Of a stretch of 11,670 nucleotides of DNA, positions 1-6,425 are shown piece after piece. The stretch's first letter is position 1; each line of letters opens with the position of its first letter. The notes beneath the pieces are model-generated. The model was not told where the DNA came from. It did not search any database and was given only the letters and a program-made list of their open reading frames with translations. This stretch comes from Eubacteriaceae bacterium (GTDB lineage: Bacteria > Bacillota > Clostridia > Eubacteriales > UBA1433), in assembly GCA_012797825.1 (NCBI GenBank), contig JAAZOI010000011.1, positions 1 to 11,670 of the forward strand, read 5' to 3'. Both the position numbers and the translations under genes were made by a program.

Positions 1-578
1 AAAAACCCTTCAACGCATTTATTGAGTACTATAGGATATTTACCCACATGCGTAAAAAATTCTTTAAGCAGGTTAACACACTCATCCGAAGTGTCTTCTC
101 CCCTTACTATCTCAACAAGCGGAGTAATATGAGGCGGATTTAAATAATGTGTAATTACGAGCCTTTGCGGATTTGATATTTTTACGAATTCGTATATATT
201 AAATGTGGATGTGTTGCTTGCCAAAATACATTCTTTTGTGCAGTATTCATCAAGTTTTGCAAAAATTTCTTTCTTTATTTCTTTATTTTCCGAAACGCTT
301 TCAATAACATAATCCGCATCTTCAGCCGCTTGTTTTAAATCCGTAAAATATGATATTCTGTTTATAACCTCGACAATATCTTCAAGCTCCATAACTCCCA
401 TTGCTACCAATGTATAATAACTGCTTATAATCTGGGATTTCGCCTTCTCAAGATTTTCTTCCGTTCTGTTATAAAGTTTTACCTTGTGTCCGCTCATAGC
501 GTAAAACAATGCCAGAGAAAGACCCATGGTTCCTGCGCCTATTACCGATATCTTCCATTCCTCTATATTTTTGTTCAA
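1..578 (-). CDS. 3-hydroxyacyl-CoA dehydrogenase, NAD-binding part (partial, C-terminus outside window)
   Basis: The visible 192 codons read as the N-terminal Rossmann domain of a 3-hydroxyacyl-CoA dehydrogenase, which oxidises L-3-hydroxyacyl-CoA with NAD+ (or the reverse) in the cytoplasm. Seen: the dinucleotide motif GAGTMG (residues 14-19), SNTST at 121-125, and a His144/Glu156 pair in HYLNPPHITPLVE, with the 12-residue spacing of the family's catalytic His-Glu dyad. The start is a TTG at 576-578, because AGAGGTG lies six bases upstream and no ATG sits before the Rossmann motif. HxxNPP rather than the HFFNP of classic butyrate-pathway enzymes means a related substrate (as in the L-carnitine or L-gulonate dehydrogenase branches) cannot be excluded. 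The C-terminal domain lies off the left edge, so intactness is unknown. Family call firm, substrate unknown. Confidence 0.88.
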   Translation of the reverse strand, partial: MNKNIEEWKISVIGAGTMGLSLALFYAMSGHKVKLYNRTEENLEKAKSQIISSYYTLVAMGVMELEDIVEVINRISYFTDLKQAAEDADYVIESVSENKEIKKEIFAKLDEYCTKECILASNTSTFNIYEFVKISNPQRLVITHYLNPPHITPLVEIVRGEDTSDECVNLLKEFFTHVGKYPIVLNKCVEGF

Positions 579-666
579 TTATTACACCTCTTTCTAATTA
601 TATAAAAATTATAATAAATAAATCGTCAATTAATAAATAATAGAAATCAATAAATATCGAATATAC

Positions 667-690
667 AAAAAGGTCCCATAGTGACCTTTT
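667..690 (-). terminator. Rho-independent terminator of the GNAT gene
   Basis: An 8-bp perfect stem (AAAAGGTC/GACCTTTT) with a 7-base loop is followed on the minus strand by TTTTTGTAT. It lies 8 bases past the stop of the small acetyltransferase, separating it from the dehydrogenase gene. Confidence 0.85.
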
Positions 691-698
691 AACAATAA

Positions 699-1022
699 TC
701 AATGTTTGCCGTCAATTTTGCATGCCGCATCATAAGAATCAAAATCATCAGCCATTATATCGCTATATTCATCTTTATTCTTTTTAAGATATGAATTTGC
801 ATACGAACATGTGGCATCAGCTTTAAGCCCTTCTTTTCTCAAAAAACTGATAACTTCTTTCATCACTTTTTCAGCAACTCCCTGTCCGCGCAAAACAGGA
901 TTAACATATACATGGTCAATATCTATTATTCCGTTTCCTAAATCAACATACGTTGCTTCCGCCATCAGTTCTCCTTTTTCATCATTATAAAAAATACGTC
1001 CTTTTTCATATTTCCAATCCAT
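699..1022 (-). CDS. Small GNAT N-acetyltransferase (YjdJ/COG2388-like)
   Basis: A 107-residue single-domain protein of the compact Gcn5-related type. Seen: a beta-strand run with HVYVNP (37-42) followed by the acetyl-CoA pyrophosphate-binding loop RGQGVAEKV (45-53), and a late CSYANSYLKK segment (72-81) typical of the short YjdJ-like group, in which the cysteine and tyrosines are characteristic. These proteins lack the N-terminal half of full-length GNATs and their acceptor is generally unknown, so no substrate is proposed. AGAGGTG lies five bases before the ATG. The gene is a single-gene unit: the citrate synthase terminator lies upstream, an extended -10 promoter sits at 1056-1064, and its own terminator follows. 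Confidence 0.85.
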   Translation of the reverse strand: MDWKYEKGRIFYNDEKGELMAEATYVDLGNGIIDIDHVYVNPVLRGQGVAEKVMKEVISFLRKEGLKADATCSYANSYLKKNKDEYSDIMADDFDSYDAACKIDGKH

Positions 1023-1055
1023 ATTTTCACCTCTTTAACAAGCTGTATTTATATT

Positions 1056-1064
1056 ATTATATCA
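1056..1064 (-). promoter_or_regulatory. Extended -10 promoter element for the GNAT gene
   Basis: The minus strand reads TGATATAAT, a perfect TATAAT with an extended TGn, about 34 bases before the start codon. No good -35 hexamer is seen at the right spacing, which is tolerated with an extended -10. Confidence 0.5.
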
Positions 1065-1114
1065 TTCTTTATTTTTATTATCATCCATATATTGTATTAA
1101 AAGTTTATAAAAAC

Positions 1115-1146
1115 ACAAAACTGCCGGGCTTCTACGGCAGTTTTGT
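1115..1146 (-). terminator. Rho-independent terminator of citrate synthase
   Basis: A 12-bp perfect stem (ACAAAACTGCCG/CGGCAGTTTTGT) with an 8-base loop, followed on the minus strand by GTTTTTATA, 18 bases beyond the citrate synthase stop codon. The plus-strand side has no T-tract, so it is one-directional. Confidence 0.9.
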
Positions 1147-1164
1147 CTAAATAGATATAAATTA

Positions 1165-2529
1165 TTATCTTTTATTCATTGCGATATAATCTCTTCTTGG
1201 CTGAACTTCTTTATATGCGGGTCTTATAATTTTATTTGAGTTATTAAGCTCTTCAATTCTGTGAGCGCTCCAGCCTACAATTCTTGCTATAGCGAACAGC
1301 GGCGTAAACAATTCTTTGGGAATTCCCAGCATATCGTAAACAAACCCGCTGTAAAAATCCACATTTGCGCTTACTCCCTTTATCATGTTTCTGCTTCCGC
1401 TTAACAGTTTCGGAGCAAGTTCTTCAACTGATGAATAAAGCGAGTACTCTTTTTCCATGCCTTTTTCTTTTGAAAGCTTTTCTACAAATTCCTTGAATAT
1501 TTCCGCTCTTGGATCTGATATTGAATATACCGCATGGCCAATTCCGTAAACAAGCCCTGTTTTATCAAACGCCTCTTTATTAATGATTTTTGATAAATAT
1601 CGTTCTATTTCTTCCTTGTCATACCAATCGCTTACATTTGCTTTAATGTCGTCAAACATTTCACATACTTTTATATTGGCTCCGCCGTGTTTTGGCCCTT
1701 TTAACGAGCCTATAGCCGCCGCTACGGCAGAATATGTATCTGTACCTGATGATGAAACAACATGTATTGTAAAGCTTGAGTTGTTGCCACCGCCGTGCTC
1801 AGCATGAAGTATTAACGCTAAATCAAGTATCCTTGCCTCAAGTTGCGTATACTTACTGTCTTTTCTTAACATGTGAAGTATATTTTCTGCTATCGTTAGT
1901 TCCGGCAGCGGGTCATGAATAAAAAGACTTTTATTCTCTTTATGATAATAGTCATACGCCTGATAACCATAAACTGACAAAAGCGGAAACATAGAAATTA
2001 ATTGAAGTGACTGCCGCAAAACATTTTCTATGCTCATATCCTCTGCATTTTTATCATATGAATAAAGCGTCAGTACGCTCCTGGCTAGAGAGTTCATTAT
2101 ATTTTCGCTCGGCGCTTTCATAATCACGTCACGTGCAAACGAAGTCGGAAGAGACCTGTAACTAACAAGCAATTCATTAAAACCTTTTAACTTGCTTTCG
2201 TCAGGTAAACTGCCGAAAAGTAAAAGATATATTATTTCTTCAAAACCGTATCGCCTATCGTCAAGCAGCCCTTTTACTAAATCCTTGACATTATAACCCC
2301 TGTAAAACAATTCCCCCGGGCATGCAACTTCTTCTCCGTTTATTATTTGTCTTGAATTAACTTCGGAAATATTTGTAAGACCTGTTACTACGCCTTTGCC
2401 GTTCTCATCGCGCAGTCCGCGTTTTACATTGTATTTTGAATACAAATCTTTTTGTATAACATTATTCTCAACACAAATCTTAGCAAGACTATTCAGCTGC
2501 GGCGTTATTTCCGCATAATTTCTTTTCAT
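1165..2529 (-). CDS. gltA: Citrate synthase (citrate/2-methylcitrate synthase family)
   Basis: Condenses acetyl-CoA with oxaloacetate to citrate, feeding 2-oxoglutarate and glutamate synthesis, in the cytoplasm. The 454-residue length and motifs match the full-length Si-type fold. Seen: LHAEHGGGN (241-249; substrate-site histidines), GPKHGGAN (278-285; catalytic His281), GIGHAVYSISDPR (329-341; catalytic His332) and NVDFYSG (389-395; catalytic Asp391). The catalytic His-His-Asp triad is therefore intact. The N-terminal 45 residues before the core are normal for the clostridial subgroup. AGGGAG precedes the ATG by five bases. It has its own promoter and a strong terminator, with no aconitase or isocitrate dehydrogenase gene adjacent. 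2-methylcitrate synthase cannot be excluded from sequence, but no propionate-pathway neighbours are visible. Confidence 0.95.
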   Translation of the reverse strand: MKRNYAEITPQLNSLAKICVENNVIQKDLYSKYNVKRGLRDENGKGVVTGLTNISEVNSRQIINGEEVACPGELFYRGYNVKDLVKGLLDDRRYGFEEIIYLLLFGSLPDESKLKGFNELLVSYRSLPTSFARDVIMKAPSENIMNSLARSVLTLYSYDKNAEDMSIENVLRQSLQLISMFPLLSVYGYQAYDYYHKENKSLFIHDPLPELTIAENILHMLRKDSKYTQLEARILDLALILHAEHGGGNNSSFTIHVVSSSGTDTYSAVAAAIGSLKGPKHGGANIKVCEMFDDIKANVSDWYDKEEIERYLSKIINKEAFDKTGLVYGIGHAVYSISDPRAEIFKEFVEKLSKEKGMEKEYSLYSSVEELAPKLLSGSRNMIKGVSANVDFYSGFVYDMLGIPKELFTPLFAIARIVGWSAHRIEELNNSNKIIRPAYKEVQPRRDYIAMNKR

Positions 2530-2580
2530 AATTTCTCCCTCGTTTTCTGAATATTCTTTTAGGTTGGCATTTTGTTATAA

Positions 2581-2607
2581 ATTATCACTTTATACTTAGA
2601 TTGTCAA
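2581..2607 (-). promoter_or_regulatory. Candidate sigma-A promoter of citrate synthase
   Basis: The minus strand carries a perfect TTGACA (2602-2607) and GATAAT (2581-2586) with a TG just ahead. The 15-base spacer is shorter than the usual 17, so the exact -10 is uncertain; the next register gives TAATTT at 17 bases. Confidence 0.5.
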
Positions 2608-2650
2608 TCATTAAATAAGCCGCTTTTATTCCATTTAAATTAATAGCTGT

Positions 2651-2676
2651 AAATAAAAAAAGACCCGAAGGTCTTT
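2651..2676 (-). terminator. Rho-independent terminator with UUCG tetraloop (aminotransferase)
   Basis: On the minus strand AAAGACC-TTCG-GGTCTTT forms a 7-bp stem closed by the very stable C(UUCG)G tetraloop, running straight into a T-tract. It starts 6 bases after the aminotransferase stop codon. Confidence 0.93.
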
Positions 2677-2681
2677 AAATT

Positions 2682-3842
2682 TTATTTTTTCATAATTTTA
2701 ATGTTTTCAAGGCGGTTAAGCGCATCATAAAGAGTACTGTCTTCTTTAGCGAAATGGAAACGTATCAAATGGTTTACCTTCTCGTTAAAGAATACTGAAC
2801 CCGGAACTCCTGCGACTCCCACTTTTTCGCAAAGATCAACTGCAAAATTATAGTCGTCTTCATATCCGAACTGGCTTATATCAACCATAACATAATATGC
2901 TCCATGCGGTTTTGAATATGTAAGATTTAAATCGTCAAGGCCTTTGCAGAATAATTCACGTTTATGCGTATATTTGTCTAAGAGCGCTTTATAGTAATCG
3001 TCTCCGAATTTAAGTCCTACCAAAGCCGCTTCCTGAAGCGGCGCGGCCGCTCCGACTGTCAAAAAGTCATGCACTTTTCTTGCAGCGTCAACTATATGTT
3101 CCGGAGCTATAATATATCCCAGTCTCCATCCTGTTATTGAATAAGTTTTTGATAAAGAACTGCACGATATAGTTCTTTCCCACATGCCAGGAAGAGATGC
3201 AAAATATGTATGCTTATACGGCGCGTATACTATATGTTCATATACTTCATCGGTAATTACAAATGTATCGTATTTTTCCGCAAAATCCGCAATTAACTTA
3301 AGTTCATCATAAGAAAATACTTTGCCGCAAGGATTTGACGGATTGCATAATACTAAAGCTTTAGGCTTCTGTTTAAATGCCGCTTCAAGTTCATCAACGC
3401 TAAATTCAAATGACGGGGGTCTTAATTCTACATAAATAGGTATACAATCGTTAAGTATTGTATCCGCGGAATAATTTTCATAAAACGGAGAAAATACAAT
3501 TACTTTATCTCCCGGATCGCAAACTGTCATTATTGAAGTCATCATAGCTTCAGTGCTTCCGCATACTGTAACTATCTCGGTATCGGGGTTAATTTTTCGA
3601 CCCATGTACTTTGATTGCTTTTCTGCAAGAGCGGCTCTGAAATTCGGCGCCCCCCATGTAATTGAATACTGGTGAGGTCCTACGTGGGCTATTTCCACCA
3701 GCCTGTCCAATATTTCTTTTGGAGGATCAAAATCAGGGAAACCTTGAGACAAATTTACCGAATTATATTGCATCGATATTCTTGTCATCCTGCGGATGAT
3801 TGAATCCGTAAATGTTTTTGTCCTGTCGCTAATTTTAGGCAT
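2682..3842 (-). CDS. PLP-dependent class I/II aminotransferase (kynurenine/methionine aminotransferase-like)
   Basis: A 386-residue cytosolic fold-type I aminotransferase that moves an amino group between an amino acid and a 2-oxo acid. Seen: NLSQGFPDFDPP (30-41) and QYSITWGAPNFR (58-69), phrases characteristic of the group with kynurenine/glutamine aminotransferases and E. coli YbdL (methionine aminotransferase); NPSNPCGK (167-174) around the cofactor Asn; ITDEVY (196-201) with the pyridine-binding Asp198; SSLSKTYSITGWRLGY (228-243) with the Schiff-base Lys232; and IRFHFAK (360-366) with Arg361, the usual substrate-carboxylate anchor. All key residues are present. GAGGT lies about seven bases before the ATG. 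It is monocistronic, with its own promoter and terminator. Substrate preference (methionine, aromatic or glutamine) cannot be read from sequence. Confidence 0.92.
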   Translation of the reverse strand: MPKISDRTKTFTDSIIRRMTRISMQYNSVNLSQGFPDFDPPKEILDRLVEIAHVGPHQYSITWGAPNFRAALAEKQSKYMGRKINPDTEIVTVCGSTEAMMTSIMTVCDPGDKVIVFSPFYENYSADTILNDCIPIYVELRPPSFEFSVDELEAAFKQKPKALVLCNPSNPCGKVFSYDELKLIADFAEKYDTFVITDEVYEHIVYAPYKHTYFASLPGMWERTISCSSLSKTYSITGWRLGYIIAPEHIVDAARKVHDFLTVGAAAPLQEAALVGLKFGDDYYKALLDKYTHKRELFCKGLDDLNLTYSKPHGAYYVMVDISQFGYEDDYNFAVDLCEKVGVAGVPGSVFFNEKVNHLIRFHFAKEDSTLYDALNRLENIKIMKK

Positions 3843-3932
3843 TCTTTTACCTCATTTATATAACTAAAAAATCTGTTGTTTCCAATAATATATCAATTCT
3901 TAATAAGCCTATCTCGTTTACGCATTTGTATT

Positions 3933-3961
3933 ATAATATCATACCGAATGCTGCCTATCAA
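3933..3961 (-). promoter_or_regulatory. Sigma-A promoter of the aminotransferase
   Basis: On the minus strand TTGATA (3956-3961), a 17-base spacer, and TATTAT (3933-3938) preceded by TGA, giving an extended -10. It leaves a leader of roughly 85 bases before the gene. No terminator-like hairpin is seen in that leader. Confidence 0.65.
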
Positions 3962-4032
3962 TAAAAAAATAATATATTTTACTAGTTTATGTTTTAAACT
4001 TAATGCAATTATTTTTCTTAAAGAATATAAAA

Positions 4033-4061
4033 TTGACATAATTAATTATAAATGATATTAT
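4033..4061 (+). promoter_or_regulatory. Sigma-A promoter of the glycosyltransferase
   Basis: A perfect TTGACA (4033-4038), a 17-base spacer, and TATTAT (4056-4061) with TGA just upstream. Its start site should fall about 30 bases before the gene. It diverges from the aminotransferase promoter. Confidence 0.7.
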
Positions 4062-4099
4062 AATATATCTTGAATTTAAACAAATAATGGGAAATTTAT

Positions 4100-5203
4100 A
4101 TGTTACAACAAACAGATGATATAAATGTAGCCGTATTAATTCCTTCCTTAAATCCTTCAGAAAATTTAATTGCGTATATAAAGGATTTAGTAAATGCGGG
4201 AATTAAAAAAATCATTGTTGTCGACGACGGCAGCAAGGAAGATGCGCAGCCATATTTTAAATTAATTGAAAAGAAATATGACGGTATTGTTCTTCACCAT
4301 GATGTTAATAAAGGCAAAGGAAGAGCATTAAAAACCGGTTTTAATTATTTTATTAATACATTCTCTTATAATGAGATGGCAGGCATCGTAACAGCGGATT
4401 CTGACGGCCAGCATAGCGCACAAGATACTGTTAATGTCGCCAAAAGACTTATTGAAGAGAATAACAAAATTATACTCGGAACAAGAAATTTCAATCAATC
4501 AGATGTGCCTTTAAAAAGTAGATGGGGAAATAAAATAACTACTGCTATTTTTGCATTATTATATTCAAAAAAAATAAATGACACACAAACCGGGCTGCGT
4601 GGAATCCCTTACAAATTTATAAATAACTGTTTATTTGTCAAAGGCGAACGGTTTGAGTATGAAACCGGTATGTTAATTTCGGCTGTCAGAGAACAAGTTG
4701 ATATTGCAGAAGAGAAAATACAAACAATCTATATTGATAAAAACGATTCTTCTCATTTTAACCCTGTTAAAGATTCTTTGTTTATATATTTTATGATGCT
4801 TAGCTGCTTTTTTAAATTTTCTTTATCAGGCATCATTTCATTTGGAGTTGATATAGGCTTATTCACTTTATTCTCATCTGTGATTTTTAATAAACTTACG
4901 ACAATATCAATGACAATTTTTTTCAGTACGCTATTTGCAAGAGTTATATCTTCACTATTTAATTATATGGTTAATAAAAACATCGTATTTAATAACGCAT
5001 CTAATATGAAAAATTCTATCATTAAATATTATATACTATGCGCGCTTCAACTGCTGGCATCATGGCTTCTTGTTACTTTAGTATATAATAAACTTAATAT
5101 CAATCTTACGGCAATAAAAGTTCTTATTGATTTTGCATTGTTTTTCATTAGCTTTCAAATTCAAAGACGATGGGTATTTGTCAGAGATAACCAAAACATA
5201 TAA
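4100..5203 (+). CDS. Bifunctional glycosyltransferase family 2 / GtrA-like membrane protein
   Basis: A 367-residue fusion. Residues 10-215 form a GT-A domain of the DPM1/polyprenyl-phosphate glycosyltransferase type: VVDDGS (40-45), ADSDGQH (99-105, the metal-binding DxD-like site), DTQTGLRG (161-168) and ERFEYETGM (183-191). Residues 232-360 carry four hydrophobic segments (about 236-259, 267-291, 307-328, 336-352) with the GtrA-type phrases FNYMVNKNIVF (287-297) and QRRWVF (355-360). By family, the enzyme half would charge a sugar onto a lipid phosphate at the inner face of the membrane, and the GtrA half would help move or present the lipid-linked sugar. Sugar and acceptor are unknown. The ribosome site is weak (GGGA). 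It is the only plus-strand gene here and has no cell-wall gene neighbours. Confidence 0.9.
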   Translation: MLQQTDDINVAVLIPSLNPSENLIAYIKDLVNAGIKKIIVVDDGSKEDAQPYFKLIEKKYDGIVLHHDVNKGKGRALKTGFNYFINTFSYNEMAGIVTADSDGQHSAQDTVNVAKRLIEENNKIILGTRNFNQSDVPLKSRWGNKITTAIFALLYSKKINDTQTGLRGIPYKFINNCLFVKGERFEYETGMLISAVREQVDIAEEKIQTIYIDKNDSSHFNPVKDSLFIYFMMLSCFFKFSLSGIISFGVDIGLFTLFSSVIFNKLTTISMTIFFSTLFARVISSLFNYMVNKNIVFNNASNMKNSIIKYYILCALQLLASWLLVTLVYNKLNINLTAIKVLIDFALFFISFQIQRRWVFVRDNQNI

Positions 5204-5208
5204 TTAAA

Positions 5209-5240
5209 ATTAATTAAGGGGTGTTACCCCCATAATTAAT
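5209..5240. terminator. Bidirectional terminator-like inverted repeat at the convergent boundary
   Basis: ATTAATTA (5209-5216) pairs with TAATTAAT (5233-5240), and inside it GGGGT/ACCCC closes on a 3-base loop. It starts 6 bases after the glycosyltransferase stop and ends 7 bases before the ferritin-like stop, so both converging genes can share it. T-tracts outside the GC core are only moderate. Confidence 0.65.
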
Positions 5241-5247
5241 AAGCTAT

Positions 5248-5553
5248 TTATTTACTTAATTTTTCAATTTCTTCTTCTACTTCTTCCGCACCCTGCGCAT
5301 AAAATTTTTCTTCATCGGGCTCAAGTTCTTTAAGAAGCCTTAAAAACTCTCCCGCATGTACTCTTTCTTCATCAGCAATGTCTTTAAGCACCTCTATCGC
5401 CAGGGTATTATCTGTTGATTCTGCTAGCTGCATATACATTTGAATTGCTTCATATTCAGCAGCGACCATAAATCTAATTGATCTTATCAGTTCTTGATGG
5501 CTAATTTTTTTCTCTTTTGCGTTCCCTGCAAAAGGCTGTGAAAAATCCGGCAT
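5248..5553 (-). CDS. Ferritin-like diiron protein, EncFtn-like half-ferritin
   Basis: A 101-residue, mostly helical protein with one ferritin half-site: Glu33 (plus Glu35) and Tyr40 in AAEYEAIQMY, and Glu63/His66 in DEERVH. From memory, this spacing (E, +7 Y, +30 E, +33 H) matches the ferroxidase residues of encapsulated ferritin, which build a full diiron site only by pairing two subunits. Expected role: iron oxidation and storage or peroxide scavenging in the anaerobic cytoplasm. The C-terminal 20 residues are very acidic and carry no recognisable encapsulin-targeting tail. A strong AGGAGGT sits 6 bases before the ATG. No encapsulin gene is adjacent in this window. Databases may label such proteins rubrerythrin or demethoxyubiquinone hydroxylase family, but no rubredoxin domain or second ExxH is present. 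Confidence 0.82.
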   Translation of the reverse strand: MPDFSQPFAGNAKEKKISHQELIRSIRFMVAAEYEAIQMYMQLAESTDNTLAIEVLKDIADEERVHAGEFLRLLKELEPDEEKFYAQGAEEVEEEIEKLSK

Positions 5554-5622
5554 CTTATTACCTCCTTGATATAATTGCTATAATTAGTCTGATACACTCA
5601 AACTATAGTATCTATTAATTTT

Positions 5623-5651
5623 ATTATACAGAAATAAATAAATGATGCAAA
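5623..5651 (-). promoter_or_regulatory. Candidate promoter of the ferritin-like gene
   Basis: On the minus strand TTTGCA (5646-5651), 17 bases, and a perfect TATAAT (5623-5628). This gives a leader of about 60 bases. A perfect inverted repeat lies immediately upstream of the -35. Confidence 0.55.
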
Positions 5652-5657
5652 TAGTTA

Positions 5658-5670
5658 TTGCATATTGCAA
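5658..5670. repeat. Inverted repeat TTGCA-N3-TGCAA, possible operator
   Basis: A perfect 5-3-5 inverted repeat lies just upstream of the ferritin-like -35, and another TGCAA copy (5646-5650) falls inside the -35 itself. It does not resemble a PerR or Fur box. It may be a transcription factor site or chance. Confidence 0.3.
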
Positions 5671-5717
5671 GTTATACCTTTGGATGAAGACAAACTCATA
5701 ATATTTAAATATTAAGC

Positions 5718-5734
5718 TGCCGGTAATACCGGCA
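5718..5734 (-). terminator. Terminator hairpin after thiW
   Basis: TGCCGGT/ACCGGCA forms a 7-bp GC-rich stem with a 3-base loop, 4 bases beyond the thiW stop. The following minus-strand sequence (GCTTAATATTT) is only moderately T-rich. Confidence 0.7.
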
Positions 5735-5738
5735 ATTC

Positions 5739-6245
5739 TTATTTGTTTAGATTATTCTTATATCTCTTCCAATTTATTATTCTCAATATAATATACGCTA
5801 AAATACTTCCTCCTATTGTACTTATCAAAAACGGAACAATAAAAGCATAAGCCGCAACGTCCTTGCCTAATATAAATTTCGCAATAGGAAATGACAAAAG
5901 CCCTCCTAATATTCCGGTCCCGAAAACCTCTCCGCCCAAAGCAAAAGGAATTTTTTTGAATTTAGTAAAAAGCAGTCCTGCAAGTAACGCCCCTATTATA
6001 CTTCCGGGAAAAGCCAGCAGCGAACCTACACCCAAAAAATTACGCAATAATGAGATTAAAAAAGCGTTTGCAACCGCATACCACGGTCCGAGCAGAACCG
6101 CCGATAAAACGTTAATTGTATGCTGCATAGGAAAACATTTTGCAACGCCTACGGGTATGTAGATTACATTCGCCGTAAGTGTGCCTATCGCAATAAGCAT
6201 TGCCGAAAAAACCAGCTTTTTAGTGTTCATTTTTTTAGAATTCAT
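5739..6245 (-). CDS. thiW: ThiW: ECF transporter S component, thiazole (thiamine precursor) uptake
   Basis: A 168-residue integral membrane substrate-binding (S) subunit of an energy-coupling-factor transporter, thought from genomic context studies of the family to import the thiazole moiety of thiamine. It would work with a shared EcfA/A'/T module encoded elsewhere. Seen: about six hydrophobic segments and the ThiW phrases PVGVAKCFPMQH (31-42), GPWYAVANAF (53-62) and LLAFPGSIIGALLAG (76-90). The start is placed at 6245: AAAGGCGG sits seven bases upstream, whereas a longer in-frame start at 6287 would lie inside the leader's terminator stem and has no ribosome site. No thi biosynthesis gene is adjacent. 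Regulation is probably by the leader hairpin just upstream. Confidence 0.9.
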   Translation of the reverse strand: MNSKKMNTKKLVFSAMLIAIGTLTANVIYIPVGVAKCFPMQHTINVLSAVLLGPWYAVANAFLISLLRNFLGVGSLLAFPGSIIGALLAGLLFTKFKKIPFALGGEVFGTGILGGLLSFPIAKFILGKDVAAYAFIVPFLISTIGGSILAYIILRIINWKRYKNNLNK

Positions 6246-6252
6246 ATAAATA

Positions 6253-6260
6253 CCGCCTTT
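6253..6260 (-). promoter_or_regulatory. Ribosome binding site that fixes the thiW start
   Basis: AAAGGCGG on the minus strand, seven bases before the ATG at 6243-6245. Neither upstream in-frame ATG (6263 or 6287) has a comparable site. Confidence 0.75.
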
Positions 6261-6270
6261 CATAATTAAG

Positions 6271-6328
6271 CAAAAAAATAAGCACAAATGTTTTTCACCC
6301 TTTCGGTGGTGAACCCCATTTGTGCTTT
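6271..6328 (-). ncRNA. Terminator-embedded leader RNA of thiW, candidate HMP-PP (thiS-motif) riboswitch
   Basis: On the minus strand the leader folds as an 11-bp stem AAGCACAAATG/CATTTGTGCTT (6317-6327 with 6280-6290), an internal loop GGG/AAA, a 6-bp stem TTCACC/GGTGAA, and an 8-base loop ACCGAAAG. The outer stem runs within one base into seven T's (6272-6278): a classic intrinsic terminator. The promoter predicts a start about seven bases before the stem, so no separate upstream aptamer fits. Published HMP-PP riboswitches (thiS motif) are described as tiny aptamers embedded in a terminator stem and linked to thiazole genes, which fits here. The terminator is clear; the ligand assignment rests on architecture and neighbour, as I cannot verify the consensus bases from memory. 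Confidence 0.6.
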
Positions 6329-6340
6329 TAAATTATTAAT

Positions 6341-6369
6341 ATAATACCAAATTTGCACTGTATTTTCAA
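6341..6369 (-). promoter_or_regulatory. Sigma-A promoter of thiW
   Basis: On the minus strand TTGAAA (6364-6369), a 17-base spacer ending in TGG, and TATTAT (6341-6346), so an extended -10. It places the transcript start near 6334, just before the leader hairpin. Confidence 0.7.
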
Positions 6370-6425
6370 TATTATTTTTTATAAATTTTTTGCTTATTAC
6401 TGGTAATTATAATAATTAATAACCT

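Noticed and set aside
6246..6400. TPP riboswitch upstream of thiW
   Set aside because: The conserved TPP-aptamer elements (CUGAGA and the second arm motif) are absent and the leader is too short.
6340..6425. Terminator for the ICMT-like methyltransferase
   Set aside because: The only hairpins here are AT-only (around ATTAC-TG-GTAAT) and are followed by A-rich, not T-rich, minus-strand sequence.
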